Assembly (NCBI GenBank): GCA_002633025.1
Contig: NMRB01000141.1
Coordinates: 251,700-315,699, forward strand
Origin: Notospermus geniculatus
Taxonomy: Eukaryota > Nemertea > Pilidiophora > Heteronemertea > Lineidae
Direction: 5' to 3'
DNA length: 64,000 nucleotides
A program made the position numbers and the translations under genes. Positions 41,701 to 53,900 of this stretch are shown piece by piece. The notes under the pieces were generated by a model, which was not told the origin of the DNA, did no database searches, and worked only from the letters and a program-made list of their open reading frames with translations. Numbering within the stretch: the first letter of the stretch is position 1; each line of letters starts with the position of its first letter.

Positions 41701-44645
41701 AGGCTTAACAATAACTGAACTTTCTGCATGATTTGAAAACATAAAAAGCCAAATTACCCCATCGTGCAAACATTTTTACAACTACATGTATGTCAAATTG
41801 TGCGTGAGCCACCGAGTTACACCTTGTTAAGCCGTAAGTCAAAGTGACGGTACATTAGGTCGTTGGTTCAAAGTCAGGGTTTACATGTAGTTCATTCAAG
41901 ATTGTATTTCTACTTTCAGTCCCTTCAAATCGTCCTCTGAGTCCGCCAAGTGACGCCAACAAGGAGAACGAGAAACGTCTAAGGCAGTCCAACAACGTCA
42001 TTAATGATCGATATCACTACCCTCCAAACAGATCACATGACCGCCATGTCAGCCCACCGTCCAATCAACCTCATTATAATCCTGGTAACAACCCTGCCAG
42101 TCCAACCAATCGGAACTACTATAACAGTCCAACCAGTCCTACGCCGCTGAACCCACGCAGCCCTATGAGTCCGACTCATAATCTTTATGGTCCCAGCCCT
42201 GAGAAACCGCGACGAGATCGGTCACCATCGGCGCCCCCGGGTGGTCAGTATCATCACCAAGGACCAAAAATAGCCCACGGTGCAAGACAAGCAAATTATT
42301 TTCCACCATTACAGGAGGATGATGAGGTTGAACGGATCTATAATCAGGTGTCACAAGATCGAGCGGGGAATATCCCGCAGCGAAAAGTTTCATCGGCAAT
42401 GCAGCAGCTGGATTTTGACCGTGCAGCGTTGAGCAGAACGTATGAGCCAACGACTCATGTGACATCACCGCCGCCAAAAAATACTTACAGGAAGGTGCGG
42501 GAGCCGCGACGGCACACGCTACAGAATGGAGTGGATTTTAACATGGTGAGTCCCATAGGACCATGTTCCTGAGGCTGCACGAAAGTTACTTCCAGTCTCA
42601 ATTGGTCTTCCTAAAGGCGCTGCTCTTAACACTAGCTGGCTCTCTATGGGCAACTCAACCCCAGATCGAAAGCTATGGGCAGTCATTTGTGTCATTGGCC
42701 TTAGCATAAGTCAAAGGACCCTAACAATGGGAAACACTGCCCCCAGAGGGCCAACTCTTATGTGGAGCAGTCCCTTTGGTGCATGAGTTGACTGGTTCCT
42801 TATCCTTTTGCTCTATTTTATCTATAGAGATGGAGGATGATACCAGTCAAGCTGCAAGTCCTGATAAGGAGTTGTGTTTCTGGTGCAGGAACTGAAAATG
42901 TCGTCTGCTTAGGAAAGTAGCCAAGGCGTCTTCTGGAACAAAACCATTCTATTTGTTACCGTAATTGCATTGTTTTTACTCTCAATTTTGTTCTCAGGTG
43001 AAAAGAATGAAGCAGCTGGAACAAGAGCGTGATATTTTGATCCAGGGGCTGGAGGCCGTCGACCGGGCGAGAGATTGGTACCAACGTCAGATACAAAACG
43101 TTCAGGAAAAACAGAAAAATATTGGAAAGTCGCAACATATGGTGAGGATGACCGATGTTTTGGTGCATTCTTCAAGATCATGGAGTGGAATCTGTCTGCA
43201 GCAGACAACTCGGCTAGGAAGACACCTCTTTGAGGCCACCGAGGTTCTATCCTGAATCAGCAAATTCCATCCTGTGTGTCCTCTATAATCTGTATGGGAC
43301 AGTCTTTGTCAGTCCCCCAAGGTGTTCTTCAGAGAGAAGTTCTGGTGTATTTGCAATTTAGGTGGCGAGAATGTTAGGATAGACAGAAACTGATAAATGT
43401 TCAATTGCTTTTTTTTCAGGACTACTCGGTGGAAGCCCAACAAGAGAGGATGAATTTTCAGACGGCTAGGATATATGATGTGAATCAAAAACTAGAAGCA
43501 TTGGTGCAAAGTTCAGAAAGGGTATGTTTCCCTGACCCTTAACTTACCCCCCCCCCAAGATCTGAAGTGAATATGAGCACCAAATATGACATTATTAGCC
43601 CTAGAGACAATGTTGGGTGGATCAGATGTACAGCAGGAGGAAACCGGAGTGCCCGTAGAAAATCTGTACTGTTAAAGCCCCACTGTATTGAATGTGAAAA
43701 ATGCAAATCATCGCCGCGATTCTCGGACGACGTCAGCGTAGTGTCAAATGTACTACGCTCTGTCAGAATACATTTAGAGCTCTCCCTGCAGTTTTTTCAA
43801 ATGCGTGCTGAAAACTAGGCCTTGATTCTGTGAAGTGCGTATCAGGCAAGCATTTTGGGAACCTTCATGAGCTATGGGACCTCTATGTGCACTCTCCTAA
43901 CTTTTTGAAAATATCGTAAAATTCAATACTGTGGGGCTTTAAACAGAGTTGCCCACTGTGTTACACAAAGAGCAAGTCTGGCTGGGGATTGAACCTGGAA
44001 CCTTGGCGATGACAGCGCCGATATGCCACTTTCACAGCCTTTCCTTTCATGTTCCAGGGTTTTCCTCTTCACATGAATCTAGCCATCCCATCACAGCGAC
44101 TGAGTATGGATTTTGATGAGGAGAGAATAGAGCGGTTACGTGATCAAAACCGATCGTTATCTCAGGTGAGTGAGACTACAGTAGCACCTCCCTTAATGGA
44201 CTCCTCCGCCAGGACATCTAATTCTAATGAGTGATTGTAAAGCACCAGGTTTATAGTGGCTTAATGTATGGTAAACATCGGTACACCGACTTTGAAAAAA
44301 CTCAATGGCACTGAAGTCCAGTACCAAATTTGTTGTTTCTGTTCATTTTCACTGCTGCAATCAGGACACTTCTCAATCAAGGACAAAACTGATCAGTCTT
44401 GAAGGTGTCCCATGGAGAGGTGCCAGCACTACCAGTACTGTAATGGCAAGAGCCCTGTATAGTGCTGCCATCTTGAGACAGAGCTCAGTAACTAGATCAA
44501 ATTTTGCGTTTTGGTCCATTTTCAGGAGGTTAACACCAAACAAGACAAAATTGCGCAATTGGAGAAAGAGAAATCTTTATTGGTGCGGGAATTGTTTGAG
44601 GAGCGTGCCAAACGCCGGCCTGTCGAGGATGCCAGCATCATGTGA
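37927..44645 (+). CDS. SAPCD2: SAPCD2-like protein, copy A (six exons)
   Basis: Suppressor APC domain-containing protein. In vertebrates SAPCD2 acts at the cell cortex in spindle orientation, opposing LGN/Galpha-i. Exons 37927-38746, 41920-42545, 42998-43141, 43420-43521, 44058-44165 and 44526-44645 join in phase into 639 residues. The N-terminal SAPC domain (residues about 10-90) has LPKQFVSSLKVLFDILDRDQ and GLITFEKFVTALNEALF, matching the EF-hand-like start of SAPCD2. A P/S/N-rich disordered middle follows. The C-terminal 135 residues are charged coiled coil (VKRMKQLEQERDILIQGLEA; IAQLEKEKSLLVRELFEERA). The protein is longer than human SAPCD2 because of the middle region. The start MAGQ aligns with the family N-terminus as I recall it. 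Confidence 0.9.
40495..40608. repeat. About 114-bp palindrome in SAPCD2 intron, copy A
   Basis: CATCCTGAGAACATCAGGGG at the left is the reverse complement of CCCCTGATGTTCTCAGGATG at the right, with further pairing inward to CAAACGTTTG in the centre. Copy B (58881-58995) has the same palindrome with a differently mutated centre but stems intact. Confidence 0.88.
41350..41705. mobile_element. 356-bp MITE, TAA target duplication (PIF/Harbinger-like), copy A only
   Basis: The ends AGCCTCGCTTATGTCGCCCT and AGGGCGACATAACCGAGGCT are inverted, flanked by TAA (41347-41349, 41706-41708). The interior carries many AACTAGTTG words. Copy B has the empty site CCTCAGTCGAACAATAACTG near 59702. Confidence 0.88.
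41920..42545 (+). CDS. SAPCD2: SAPCD2-like exon 2 (disordered middle), copy A
   Basis: Acceptor TTTCTACTTTCAG, donor AACATG|GTGAGT, 626 nt, phase 1 in and 0 out. Encodes PSNRPLSPPSDANKENEKRL, a run of SPT/NPxSP repeats and PPPKNTYRKVREPRRHTLQN. Confidence 0.9.
42998..43141 (+). CDS. SAPCD2: SAPCD2-like exon 3 (coiled coil), copy A
   Basis: Acceptor TTTTGTTCTCAG, donor CATATG|GTGAGG, 48 codons. Encodes VKRMKQLEQERDILIQGLEA and VDRARDWYQRQIQNVQEKQK, which has heptad-like spacing. Confidence 0.92.
43420..43521 (+). CDS. SAPCD2: SAPCD2-like exon 4 (coiled coil), copy A
   Basis: Acceptor TTTTTTTTCAG, donor AAAGG|GTATGT, 34 codons. Encodes DYSVEAQQERMNFQTARIYD and VNQKLEALVQSSER. Confidence 0.92.
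43567..44035 (-). mobile_element. Minus-strand tRNA-derived SINE split by a TTAA MITE, copy A
   Basis: The head near 43990-44020 (B-box complement, GGGGATTGAACC on plus) and the body near 43630-43665 (CAGGAGGAAACCGGAGT on plus) are one SINE on the minus strand. A 263-bp MITE interrupts it at 43676-43938. Copy B (about 61600-61790) has the SINE without the MITE. Confidence 0.7.
43676..43938. mobile_element. 263-bp MITE, TTAA target (piggyBac-like), copy A only
   Basis: The ends AGCCCCACTGTATTGAAT and ATTCAATACTGTGGGGCT match with one mismatch, flanked by TTAA at 43672-43675 and 43939-43942. Copy B has an intact CTGTTAAACAGAG near 61684. Confidence 0.9.
44058..44165 (+). CDS. SAPCD2: SAPCD2-like exon 5, copy A
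   Basis: Acceptor TTCATGTTCCAG, donor TCTCAG|GTGAGT, 36 codons. Encodes GFPLHMNLAIPSQRLSMDFD and EERIERLRDQNRSLSQ. Confidence 0.92.
44526..44645 (+). CDS. SAPCD2: SAPCD2-like terminal exon, copy A
   Basis: Acceptor TCCATTTTCAG, ending in TGA. Encodes EVNTKQDKIAQLEKEKSLLV and RELFEERAKRRPVEDASIM, the conserved C-terminal coiled coil of the family. Confidence 0.93.
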   Translation, partial: EVNTKQDKIAQLEKEKSLLVRELFEERAKRRPVEDASIM

Positions 44646-45125
44646 CACATGTGGAACGTAGGAGAACAATCAAGAAATTCAGTGTGGTTGTAGCGTGGTC
44701 GTTGCTGATGATGGAGAGACGAAGTGCTGCCGTAATTGATTTTTAAAGTCATCTAACCCCATTTTCCATTGAAGAATTTGAGGAGATTGCTGCAATTGAG
44801 TTGCCGCAGGTTTTTTCACCGCCGAGATCTCAAAAGATGGTGCTGTTAGGCGTCATCTGGCCGAACAATGCTACAATATTGTTTTGTTCTAAAAGCTCAA
44901 TTTAGATTTTTAAGTGCATTTTCTTTGTAGATACTGCATATTAACAGATAATACAGGAATTTAGGCATACATGTAGTGTACTGTAGTTGGTTTCAAAATC
45001 TTGTGTTATAGATATTGCTTATGGTTTGTACTGATGCTCTAGAGAGTTTGTCATATGCATTGCTCCAAATTTAGAAGATACAATATGAAAATATACAGAT
45101 ATATCCTAGAAATTTTATTCAGCTA

Positions 45126-45337
45126 CTGTAAACCGTGAAATTTTCGTGGCGCTACATGTAAATGTTTGCGATTTTTGGGGTCTACGAATGGGCGAAGAAT
45201 AATTTTTCGCGATTGGAACCCTTCAGCTTCATTAAAACCTCAAGAACCAATGATTTTCGAGCGATTTATGTGCGGGTTTTGACCCTCGAGTGAAAATCAC
45301 GAAAATAAAACGCACGCGAAAATTTCAGGGTTTACAG
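45126..45337. mobile_element. 212-bp MITE, TA target (Tc1/mariner-like), copy A only
   Basis: The ends CTGTAAACCGTGAAATTTTC and GAAAATTTCAGGGTTTACAG are inverted, flanked by TA (45124-45125, 45338-45339). Copy B reads TTCAGCTATTGTTGTTC at 62994-63010 with no insert. It resembles the CTGTAAAGCA MITE of U1/U2. Confidence 0.9.
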
Positions 45338-46713
45338 TAATGTTGTTCTCAATTAGGCAATACATGTTCAGATAATCCTGCCAGTGCCTTGCATATCATA
45401 TGTATACAGTTAGAAAGAGAAGATTCTTTGTAGTTTTGTATATTTTCAGAGGTATATTTAAGAGTGCTCAACAAGCTTTGTGTAATAAGCTTCAACCAAA
45501 TGACTTACATTCCATTTTTCTTCGAGAAGATACGTCCTTTTGTCATGTTTGTGGCTGATAGAAGAATTTAAGCATGTCAGATGATACATTTTATTTATCT
45601 TGGAAGAAATCACATATCAGAAATGAACTATGGACTATGAGTTATTCAAGAAACTTCACTGGCAGTTGAGGGTTAATTTTTGCTCATCGATTATCAATAA
45701 TCTTTATCTGATCACCGATTCAGTTCGCTGATCTCCTCGCTGTCAAATCTTTAATGTTGTAATCAATTATGTTTTAATGAGTCATCACCAATCAACCATG
45801 TACCGATACTGCTGGTAATTGGGTCGTTAGTAGAACTAATTAACTCGTTCATATGCCAGTTACTAATGCTATGCGACTGGTTCCCGGTTGATATTTGCGT
45901 CGTTTCATTGCCAAGGCCAATTTGGTCGAAAATGAAAATAACTAAAAATCTTGAAAGACACCTGAAACCCTTTCACATAGGTATTCTTTGGAAAGCTCAA
46001 AGTGAGCACTTTCCAATGAATACCTACAGATTTGGGTTTATATACGGTTTTGTTGATTTCAACAACCAAAATTGCAGTGGCAGTGAAATGGTTGAAGATA
46101 AAGATACAAATTTGCAATAAAGTAGCAGAAATGTTATTTTCAATAATGTATTTTTATCCTTTATTGCACCAATATCTAGAGTTTGGAAAGGGGCGAGTCA
46201 AAACAGACTTGGTGAGGTATCCAGGTTAGATCTCGAATATTTCACCAGTTCACCAAAGAATATCCCTGGGACTTTATTCACAGAGTCTGTAGGGATCCAT
46301 CCATTGAATATATTAATGATGCTTCTCTCCGAGATCAGATAATTGTGGTCTGTAAGTTAAGATAATCCCTTTACGGTAGTTCTAATAAAGGAATGGACAA
46401 GAGCCAATTATCACAGAAATAAATAAAATATAGGATAACTCTAACACAAGTAGCAGTGACTGACTGTTTTGTCTCCGTTTTGGTGAGGAATGTGAACAAA
46501 TTGGTCTGAATTAAAGAGTCCCATTGAAGAACTCTTATCAGACCTCAACCACTCTAGAATGTAACACACTGATGACTTAGAATTCACACTATCCATCCAT
46601 CCATCCATCCATGCACATCTTCCACTCTCAAAGGTTAGACATGCTATTCTTCTGACTGAAGCAACACCAAAATGATAAAATTAATTGTCCATCCTGATTT
46701 CCACTGTCTCAAC

Positions 46714-46869
46714 TTATTTTCTTTTCCAGCGACTCTGAATTGTCTCCTTCAGCACTGACGTCAAAATCGGATGTTGTTCTTTACCTTGTAAGATATCCTC
46801 CATATTATCCGTGTCAGTCATGACTGTGTTGCCAGGTACAGTGTTTTCACCTCCACGCCGATTCGTCAT
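46714..46869 (-). CDS. Possible small ORF, 51 codons
   Basis: On the minus strand MTNRRGGENTVPGNTVMTDT is followed by DNMEDILQGKEQHPILTSVL and KETIQSRWKRK, then TAA. A donor-like CAAG|GTAAAG lies inside at about 46786, so this may instead be a first coding exon. A CAAAGATGGCGAG word (YY1-like, minus strand) about 400 bp upstream near 47260 would suit a promoter or 5' UTR. No family was recognised. Confidence 0.3.
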   Translation of the reverse strand: MTNRRGGENTVPGNTVMTDTDNMEDILQGKEQHPILTSVLKETIQSRWKRK

Positions 46870-47798
46870 CCTCCTGTTGCTTTGAAATGGTCAGAAATGA
46901 TGTTTCAGGAAAATTAAAGCTTCTGTTTGGAAATTGATGTATCATGTGACTTGTCACGTGACCAAGCCACCAGATTCCTCGAAATCAGTTTGCAACACAT
47001 CATTTGATTGGCTCCTTTCTTCTTGGTAGGAAAAGCCATTTCCAAGATAGAAATATTCGTCTATGCTTTTTCTGTCATTTGAATACAAAGTGCATGCACG
47101 AATTAAGTTGAAATATATCCAGTTACCCGGGGGTGACTTTCTATCTCTCTGTCACTTCAATTACTGACCTCATTTAGATAATTAGGTCATTAAAGGGCTG
47201 TGTCGTAACAGCCAATCAGGAAGCGTTTTACATCGTTCACTTTGTAAAAGCCTCTCGCCATCTTTGCTGTAGTTGTTCGATTGCGTTCCGAAATTAAAAG
47301 GTAAAAATCCCCCATCATCCGCCGTTTAACTCCGATTTATATTTGTTTGCTTCGTGTCAATAATGTACTGAACATCATAGTTTTGTTTGGTTATCGTAGT
47401 ATTTTATTTAGCGGTCGGATATATCAGATTATTCTCCCAAAGAAAAGCCGATTCGGTGAGCCTAAAGAAGCCAGCCGGCTCTTTGTTCGCAATGCACAGA
47501 TGATGTACACTAGATGTACTGCGTGTATCACACACTTGGGCCTTGGCCTACATACACTTTCGCGTAGGCTTCGAGTCGGCCCTTTTCTTGCGCACCACCA
47601 ACCCTCACGTAGGCTATCAAAGTGACAGACCCCAAGTTGGCAAAAAAGCCTTGCTTGTGCATGTTGTGATTCATTAATATGAAAATGTCCAACGACATGT
47701 GAGCGCGCAGCAGCGCATGGTCGGGGGGAGACCCCCCGAACCCCCCCTTTCTGGGGGAAACCCCCAGGCCCCAAGCCTGATAATTAGTCCGGGTAAAG

Positions 47799-48052
47799 CA
47801 GGGATTGACATAAGCCAAGGCCATTTTCCAAAACACCCTTGCTGGCCCTCTATTCTAATCCAAAGTGATTGTTGTCCAAGGTCATGGATGGTCAATTTCA
47901 GCTAGACCCAGTTTATTATCACATTTATCAAATGAAGGCACACAATAGGCCAAGGGTCAGCCAGCCATGGCCCTGGAGCTGGACACTTTTTAGCATGTTA
48001 GAGGGCCAGCAAGGGTGTTTTGGAAAATGGCCTTGGCTTATGTCAATCCCTG
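47799..48052. mobile_element. 254-bp foldback element with CAGGG termini
   Basis: The left arm CAGGGATTGACATAAGCCAA continues for about 54 bp, and its reverse complement ends the element (TTGGCTTATGTCAATCCCTG). Flanked by GTAAAG on both sides (47793-47798, 48053-48058). hAT-like by termini. Confidence 0.85.
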
Positions 48053-49116
48053 GTAAAGTCATGGCGCCAGTGCCAAAACTGTGTAGTGAGACATCACGTC
48101 ATTCTCATCAAAACTGTGTAGTGAGACGTCGACGGATTCTTGATGCGGCCTGGGGTGTCTTAAAATGTTGGAAAATCGGTTTTCCCCGGGTTTCCAGGAG
48201 CGGCCATTCATTCATTCCGAAATTTGGATACATCAACAACGCTGATTGGATGAAAACTGAAGGTGTTGTCACTGATATTGATGACCAGCCAACAACAGAG
48301 CACGGTACCATACTTGCACAGCTGCAATCCAGTCCCTAATGCCACAAGCTGGGTACGAGATTGGCATCATGGCAGCCGCAAACAAAAACAATATAACAGT
48401 TTTTTTACTTTCGGATTTTTTTCAAGACCCTTCTTGGACTTTTCAAAAGTAAGAAACTAAAATCAAGACCTTTTCAAGGCCCTTGAAGCATTTTCACTAA
48501 ATTTAAAAACTTTTCCAGACCGTGGGAACCCTGCACTCATTGCATGGGACGGGACAGTACGCCGTGGGTCAGTGGCCTCCACATTCTTGACTGTGAACAC
48601 ACTCTTTGAAGCACTCTTGCCTACTCTCTCCAGAAGAAAACTAGACTGGTACCCAGTCCTAACAATTTTACATCGGACTTTTGCATATGTTAGTACCAGT
48701 TGTGCCCGTGTTCGTGAATCTGATTGGCCGGTGCTGGCACAAGTGGTAAGAGTAGGAACTATTATGTTGATACCGTTCTATTTTAACACCTTCGTGATTG
48801 GTGGATTTCCTGGGTCAAATGGAGGTCAACTTCTATCTGCATTCCGGTACGTCAGCCGTATTAAGAATTGAATAAATTTACATAAAATTTCCAAGTGACG
48901 TCACTGGCAGAATTCCTCCAAAAATGGCAGCCAATACTGGTCCTACCAAACAAGCCACGACTGCAGCGCGCAGGTTGGTAGGATCAGGTACTCATCTAGA
49001 AGCAAGCAAGCTAAACTCTGTAGATTCACACTGATTCATGAATATTGCGTTTTATTCATCAGGTTAAAATGAATGTGAACACCAACTTGGTTTACAGCAA
49101 TTACAATCCATGGAAT

Positions 49117-49484
49117 GAGGAACCCGCCCTGCGGTTTATCCCGACAGGTCGGCGCTGCGAGCGGTTGTACCGAAACGACGTCATTGACGTCATTTTAGGT
49201 GTTGACGTTGTGTCATGAAAAAATTTCCTGTACATTTTTTTACAGGAAGAATGACACAAATGACGTTGTCCTTATCGCTATCGGATCTCTTAATTTAAAA
49301 AAAAAAAGGAATGAGTTTAAAAGAAAATTTCATCTGCCACACGATGATGTAAGTTTTACTGCCATGCGACCAACACAAATGATTTATTTTCACGCCAGAA
49401 ATAAATGGAAATAACGTTAGAAAAAAGAGATTTCGGTCACATCGCTCGCAGCGCCACGTTGTGACGTTAGTGTGCGGGTTCCCC
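49117..49484. mobile_element. 368-bp inverted-repeat element, copy B only
   Basis: Ends GAGGAACCCGC and GCGGGTTCCCC, with inner arms GGCGCTGCGAGCG and CGCTCGCAGCGCC. Copy A reads CCATGGAATTATAACTCG (about 28510-28527) without it. The target duplication appears to be only AT. Superfamily not assigned. Confidence 0.82.
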
Positions 49485-50391
49485 ATTATAACTCGAATGA
49501 TCTGAGTCGACATGAATATTTGGATTGAAACAGAACGATTTAAGTCACACTCTTAGTAGCGGTACTTCATATGGACATTGACAAACACGCCACCTGCCCT
49601 TCTGTGGTACAAGGCAGTACCTTCACCTCCAGTGGGAAGATGGTAGATAAAAGCAAGAGCTCTGCTACTCGTCTTGTAGAGAGGTGAGTACACCAGTTGG
49701 TGACACTCCCCCTGAACTTGAGTGGAGATAGTGCCTTCTATCATCAGAAGACAAAATAGCATTGCAATCTTCTATCATGTACAACAGCATTAGAGTTGGA
49801 ACTACTGGACATTATATCATGCAAATCATTTTAGGAGGAAGGCAAATGTAGCTCCATATAAAACCACTAAGCCCTAGGCCACATTGCACACCAAGATAAC
49901 AAACATTCAGTATGTTACAAAAAAAAGTGATTTAAAACATTTGACCATGCAAGTTAAGTATTATCATTGATCTGATAATGTCTTAAGTACTTTCTCAGAA
50001 AATCAGTTTCCACCCTCCCACAGCAGGGGTTCTTACCCCCTTCATCTGTTTTTCCACTTGCACATTCGGGTGCGACTATGAAGGGGGCCACGGTGTTGTA
50101 GTTGTTCAGGTCTCCAACTAGCGGGCCGAGGGTCCCAGGTTCGAAGTCAGATGAGAACCTCTACCGTTGTTGATACCAGACTATAAACTCAAACTTCACG
50201 AAGAGGAGCGAGACCAAAGCCCTGCTATGGGAGGATGACTGGTTTTGGAGTGAGTGTGATTTGGATCATTCTGAATAAGCCAGTCTTGAATAACAAACAA
50301 ATCAATGAGTAAGCAGCCACAACTGTTCCATAACTTTTCTATTGCTATCTTCAAAGATACACTGCACATGGAATAAAACACTACATGATTA

Positions 50392-50936
50392 CTAGACTTT
50401 AGAAGCCTCACTGCCAGGCTTTTCGTCTGTTATTTCAGATTTGACCTTGACCTCTGCAGGCTGTTCAGCTCCAGGATTATCTGGGGATTCCGTCACATGC
50501 GTCTCATCATTGGTGCTTGTAGCCATCGGTACTTCACTGTCATCATCCATTTCTTCCTCTTCAACCGGTGGCTCCGAGCTGTCGACCTGCATTGCTTCCA
50601 CGGCAACTGGGCCTTCAGAATCGTTACTCGACTGCGTGACGATGGCCTCCGAGGCAGACGATGGCTCTGCGTTACCGGCTAGTCCCTCCTGAGCATTGGC
50701 AGCAGCCCTGGACGCCTTCTTCTTGGACATCCGTTTGGCCAGAACTGCTGGAATCTTAGTCACTCGAGTTGTGGCGGTTTTCTTAAGCACAGTACCACGG
50801 TTATGGGCTTGCGACGTTGCTGCTGCCATTTTGGCCGATGCAGCCGCTTTGGCAGCTTTTGTAGTGATTTTCTGCAGGGCTGTCATCTTTGGCGTTGGGC
50901 TGTCTGTGCTGGGACTGGCGGCTGAGCTGGACACTG
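50392..50936 (-). CDS. Zinc-finger gene terminal exon, copy B
   Basis: 545 nt, phase 1 in, ending TAG. The tail reads EITDEKPGSEASKV, one residue shorter than copy A because of an in-frame 3-bp difference. Confidence 0.87.
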
Positions 50937-53900
50937 CTGGAATTACAAAACAGCATTCTGATAAACTGTATGTCTACCAGTACTTGAACTGGGCTCCCTT
51001 TTGGAAAATTCTCTACGGTAGCAGATTGCAGACTCAGAAATACTATCAGGCGCGGATCCAAGGGGGGGCACACCCGGCCTATGCCCCCTCTATTTTGTGG
51101 AAAATCTTTAAAATTGACCGGGAAATTTCGAAAAGATGTTGAAATTTGACCGAGGTTTTCCACGATGTGCACTAGCTGTGCCCCCTCTTTCCCATGATTC
51201 TGGATCCGCCCCTGACTATCATACAACAGCCACAGAGGATGTGATGCACCGTAGTCAGTCCTAAAACACCCACCTGTTTGAGTACTATCAGCTGCAGCAG
51301 GTGTTGCACCAGCCTCGTCACACTTTTGGTCCTGATCAGCTGATGAGGCTACTTCAGTAGCAAGGCGTTCCTTCTCTTTTTCCTCGGCCAATTTCTTTTC
51401 ATACACAACACGGGCGTTCTGCAACATCAAAATGACAAAATTCAAACAACCACAAAGACAAGGCAGTTGCCATGCACAGCTTTGCTACACATCATTGCTG
51501 CTTCATGTGAGGCTTCTCATGCGAGTTGGCTCTCAATGGGCAATTCAGCATTGTTGGTTTCCTTACGAATTACACGCAGCAGCGGGTTGGTCTCGTCTCA
51601 CAAGTACTTCTTGATTACACTCAAATGAAGAGGAAAGTATAACATAAAGTCGTCTCCGAATTTCGCAAATTTTTCACCCCTACCAGGGTCTGAGTGCCTG
51701 AGGAAGACCCTAGTTGGGGTCGAAAATTTGCAAAATTCAGAAACAACTTTGTTTACTATCATTTTGTGTGTCGTTTTTTTGTGCTCTATGTTGGATAACA
51801 AAATGAAGAGGAAATGTTGACTTTTGTTTACCTTGAGTTTCTCCAGATGAGCAGACGACTTGATGTGGACACGTTTGGCCGCAGCCTCATTGTGATAGAA
51901 CTTGCAACACAATTTACAAAAGAAGCCAGAAACAGGTATGATGTAACAAGCGCCGTACTGGTCGAGCTCTGGATCAGGCGGGGTAATTTCAATCGTGTGA
52001 AGCGGTTTTGCAGGTTGTGCCGTTTCTTTCGTGGCGGAGGATTCAGAATTCTGAAAATGTAGATGATCAATTTTCATCAAATTGTGGGCTCTTGAAAAAA
52101 TACCCTTGTTTCAGTTGCCAATATGCAAAATGTTGCCAGCTTACCTCCTCCAGTCGCCTCCTCTTGCGATGATGGTGATGTTGTTGTTGCTCTTCTTGGT
52201 CAGATTCCTTAGTTTCTGCCTGTGGCTTCTCCTGCAAGAGAAAGTAAATCATAAACTGCAGACAACGCAACGTCAGCAACTAGAAAGTACAGGATTGACT
52301 GGGGATCGAACCCTCAACTTCTGAATTGACAGACCTGGCGGTTTCCACTGCACCACTCTGACAGTCTTGACCTAATCTGCCTTCCAATGCCAAAATGGAA
52401 GGCAGAATCTCCACTAGCAATCAGTGGGTACATGGGCAACTGAAGTAAGAGCTCTTGTGTGTACTTCCAAGTACACCGTAATGCAGAGTACAGCTATTAC
52501 TTTCTACACCCATGCTCCCACAGCTCCTTAACTCATCTGCCACCAGAGTCCAGCTGACGTACGTCATCTTCTGTCAAAGTTTTCTCACATCCTATGGAAC
52601 TAATCTTAAAATATTTGAAGAAAGGTTGTTCCCATCAACCATCTGAAGAATGTTTCTTCAAATTCTTTCCAATTCATTCCCAAGGATTTTAGAAAATTTC
52701 AACAGAAGATAGTGCCATCTTGCCCAACCAAGGCCTCCTGTCACTTCTACTATCGCTCCATCCACCCTTGCCGACCACCGTAGCATTTATCGCTCGCATT
52801 TGCCGCCCATGAGCGTGGCGGCGGAAGCAGCCAAACGTTACTGAAAGCGCGGTTTATGACGAAGATAGGAACACTGTGAGGTTTGGATCGATGAAAATCT
52901 CAAAATGAAGAATAATCTAATACGTTAATGCATGTTTTATTCACAAAACATTGGATTACACGCATTATCTGCGAGCAGGATGACAAACGGTGGTCGTCAA
53001 GGGTGAAGGGAGCGTAGTTCGAAGGGCGGAGTGACCGGAGGCCTTGATTAGTCAAGATGGATAGTGCCAGCTCAAACCGGGGGACAGATCTCCCTACCTT
53101 TTCATCATCTTCATCAGATTCTCCCACAGAATCAAGGATGACAAGATCCTCCAGATTTTCAGGGCTGATGTCGTCTTCTTCGTCTGATTTTACTCGGTGA
53201 CGTTCCAAGGGAGCCGAGTATTGGTGTTTCCGTGCACGAACATTGCGCTGAAATGACAAGTGCATATTTTGGCCAAATGTTCCCAACTGAGCGAATCTGC
53301 TGACCCAGATTTTGAATCAAATAGTCAAGCGCTCCCCCTCTTACCTGATGTTGTAGGGTGTTTGTATGCGTAAATCTTGTCCCGTAGAACTGGAATTTAC
53401 ACAGCGTACAGTAGTTGAACGCCCTGGGAGTGTACATGGGGACGCCACGGCCTCGGAAACCACGTGTCGATAGGACTCTTCCACGACCGCGGGTTGTTAG
53501 CTGATGAAAACAAGAAACGCTAACTGAATACCAGGGAGGCGTTTGTCTAAAACGTCACGTGTTTAATCCTGCTGAGGTTATCAGGGGTCACGCTCGCTCC
53601 AGTAAACACACCGTAGGCAGTGACATAGAGGAGAAACATGGTCTCCTCCCCATTTCTCAATGTGACGAAAAGAACCAATCAGTCCAATCGTAATGAGATA
53701 CTCACTCTTGGCGTAGTCGTGTATTTTCGTACAATACTCGTAGCAAGCGTTCTTGTCACTCCTGTTGGCCTCCTCAACGCAAACGCACCACGTCCCCGAG
53801 CAGGAATAAATCCCCTACCACGCCCACGCCCTCGGGGTTCATACTCGGTCTGTACATGTGCTGGTTCCCGCAGTCTCGTGGGACTCCTCATTTCATCGGT

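Larger units (their letters stand above)
27921..46141 (+). repeat. Large duplicated unit, copy A (at least 18.2 kb)
   Basis: From CACTCATTGCATGGGACGGG onward the sequence matches 48534 to the window end in the same orientation and order. It carries the zinc-finger gene (-) and the SAPCD2-like gene (+). Substitutions are of the order of a few percent by eye, with many indels and at least eight transposon presence/absence differences. Coding exons keep frame in both copies. Confidence 0.93.
46142..48533. other. Spacer between copies A and B
   Basis: Unique in this window. It holds a short CCAT repeat (about 46587-46611), a small ORF, a G/C hairpin near 47720-47770 (GGGGGGAGACCCCCC) and a foldback element. 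It is expected to be the sequence that follows copy B outside the window if A and B are a true tandem repeat. Confidence 0.5.

Noticed and set aside
47347-47625. 92-codon plus-strand frame in the A/B spacer
   Set aside because: No recognised content, an antisense frame of equal length is open, and it lies in apparently unconstrained sequence.
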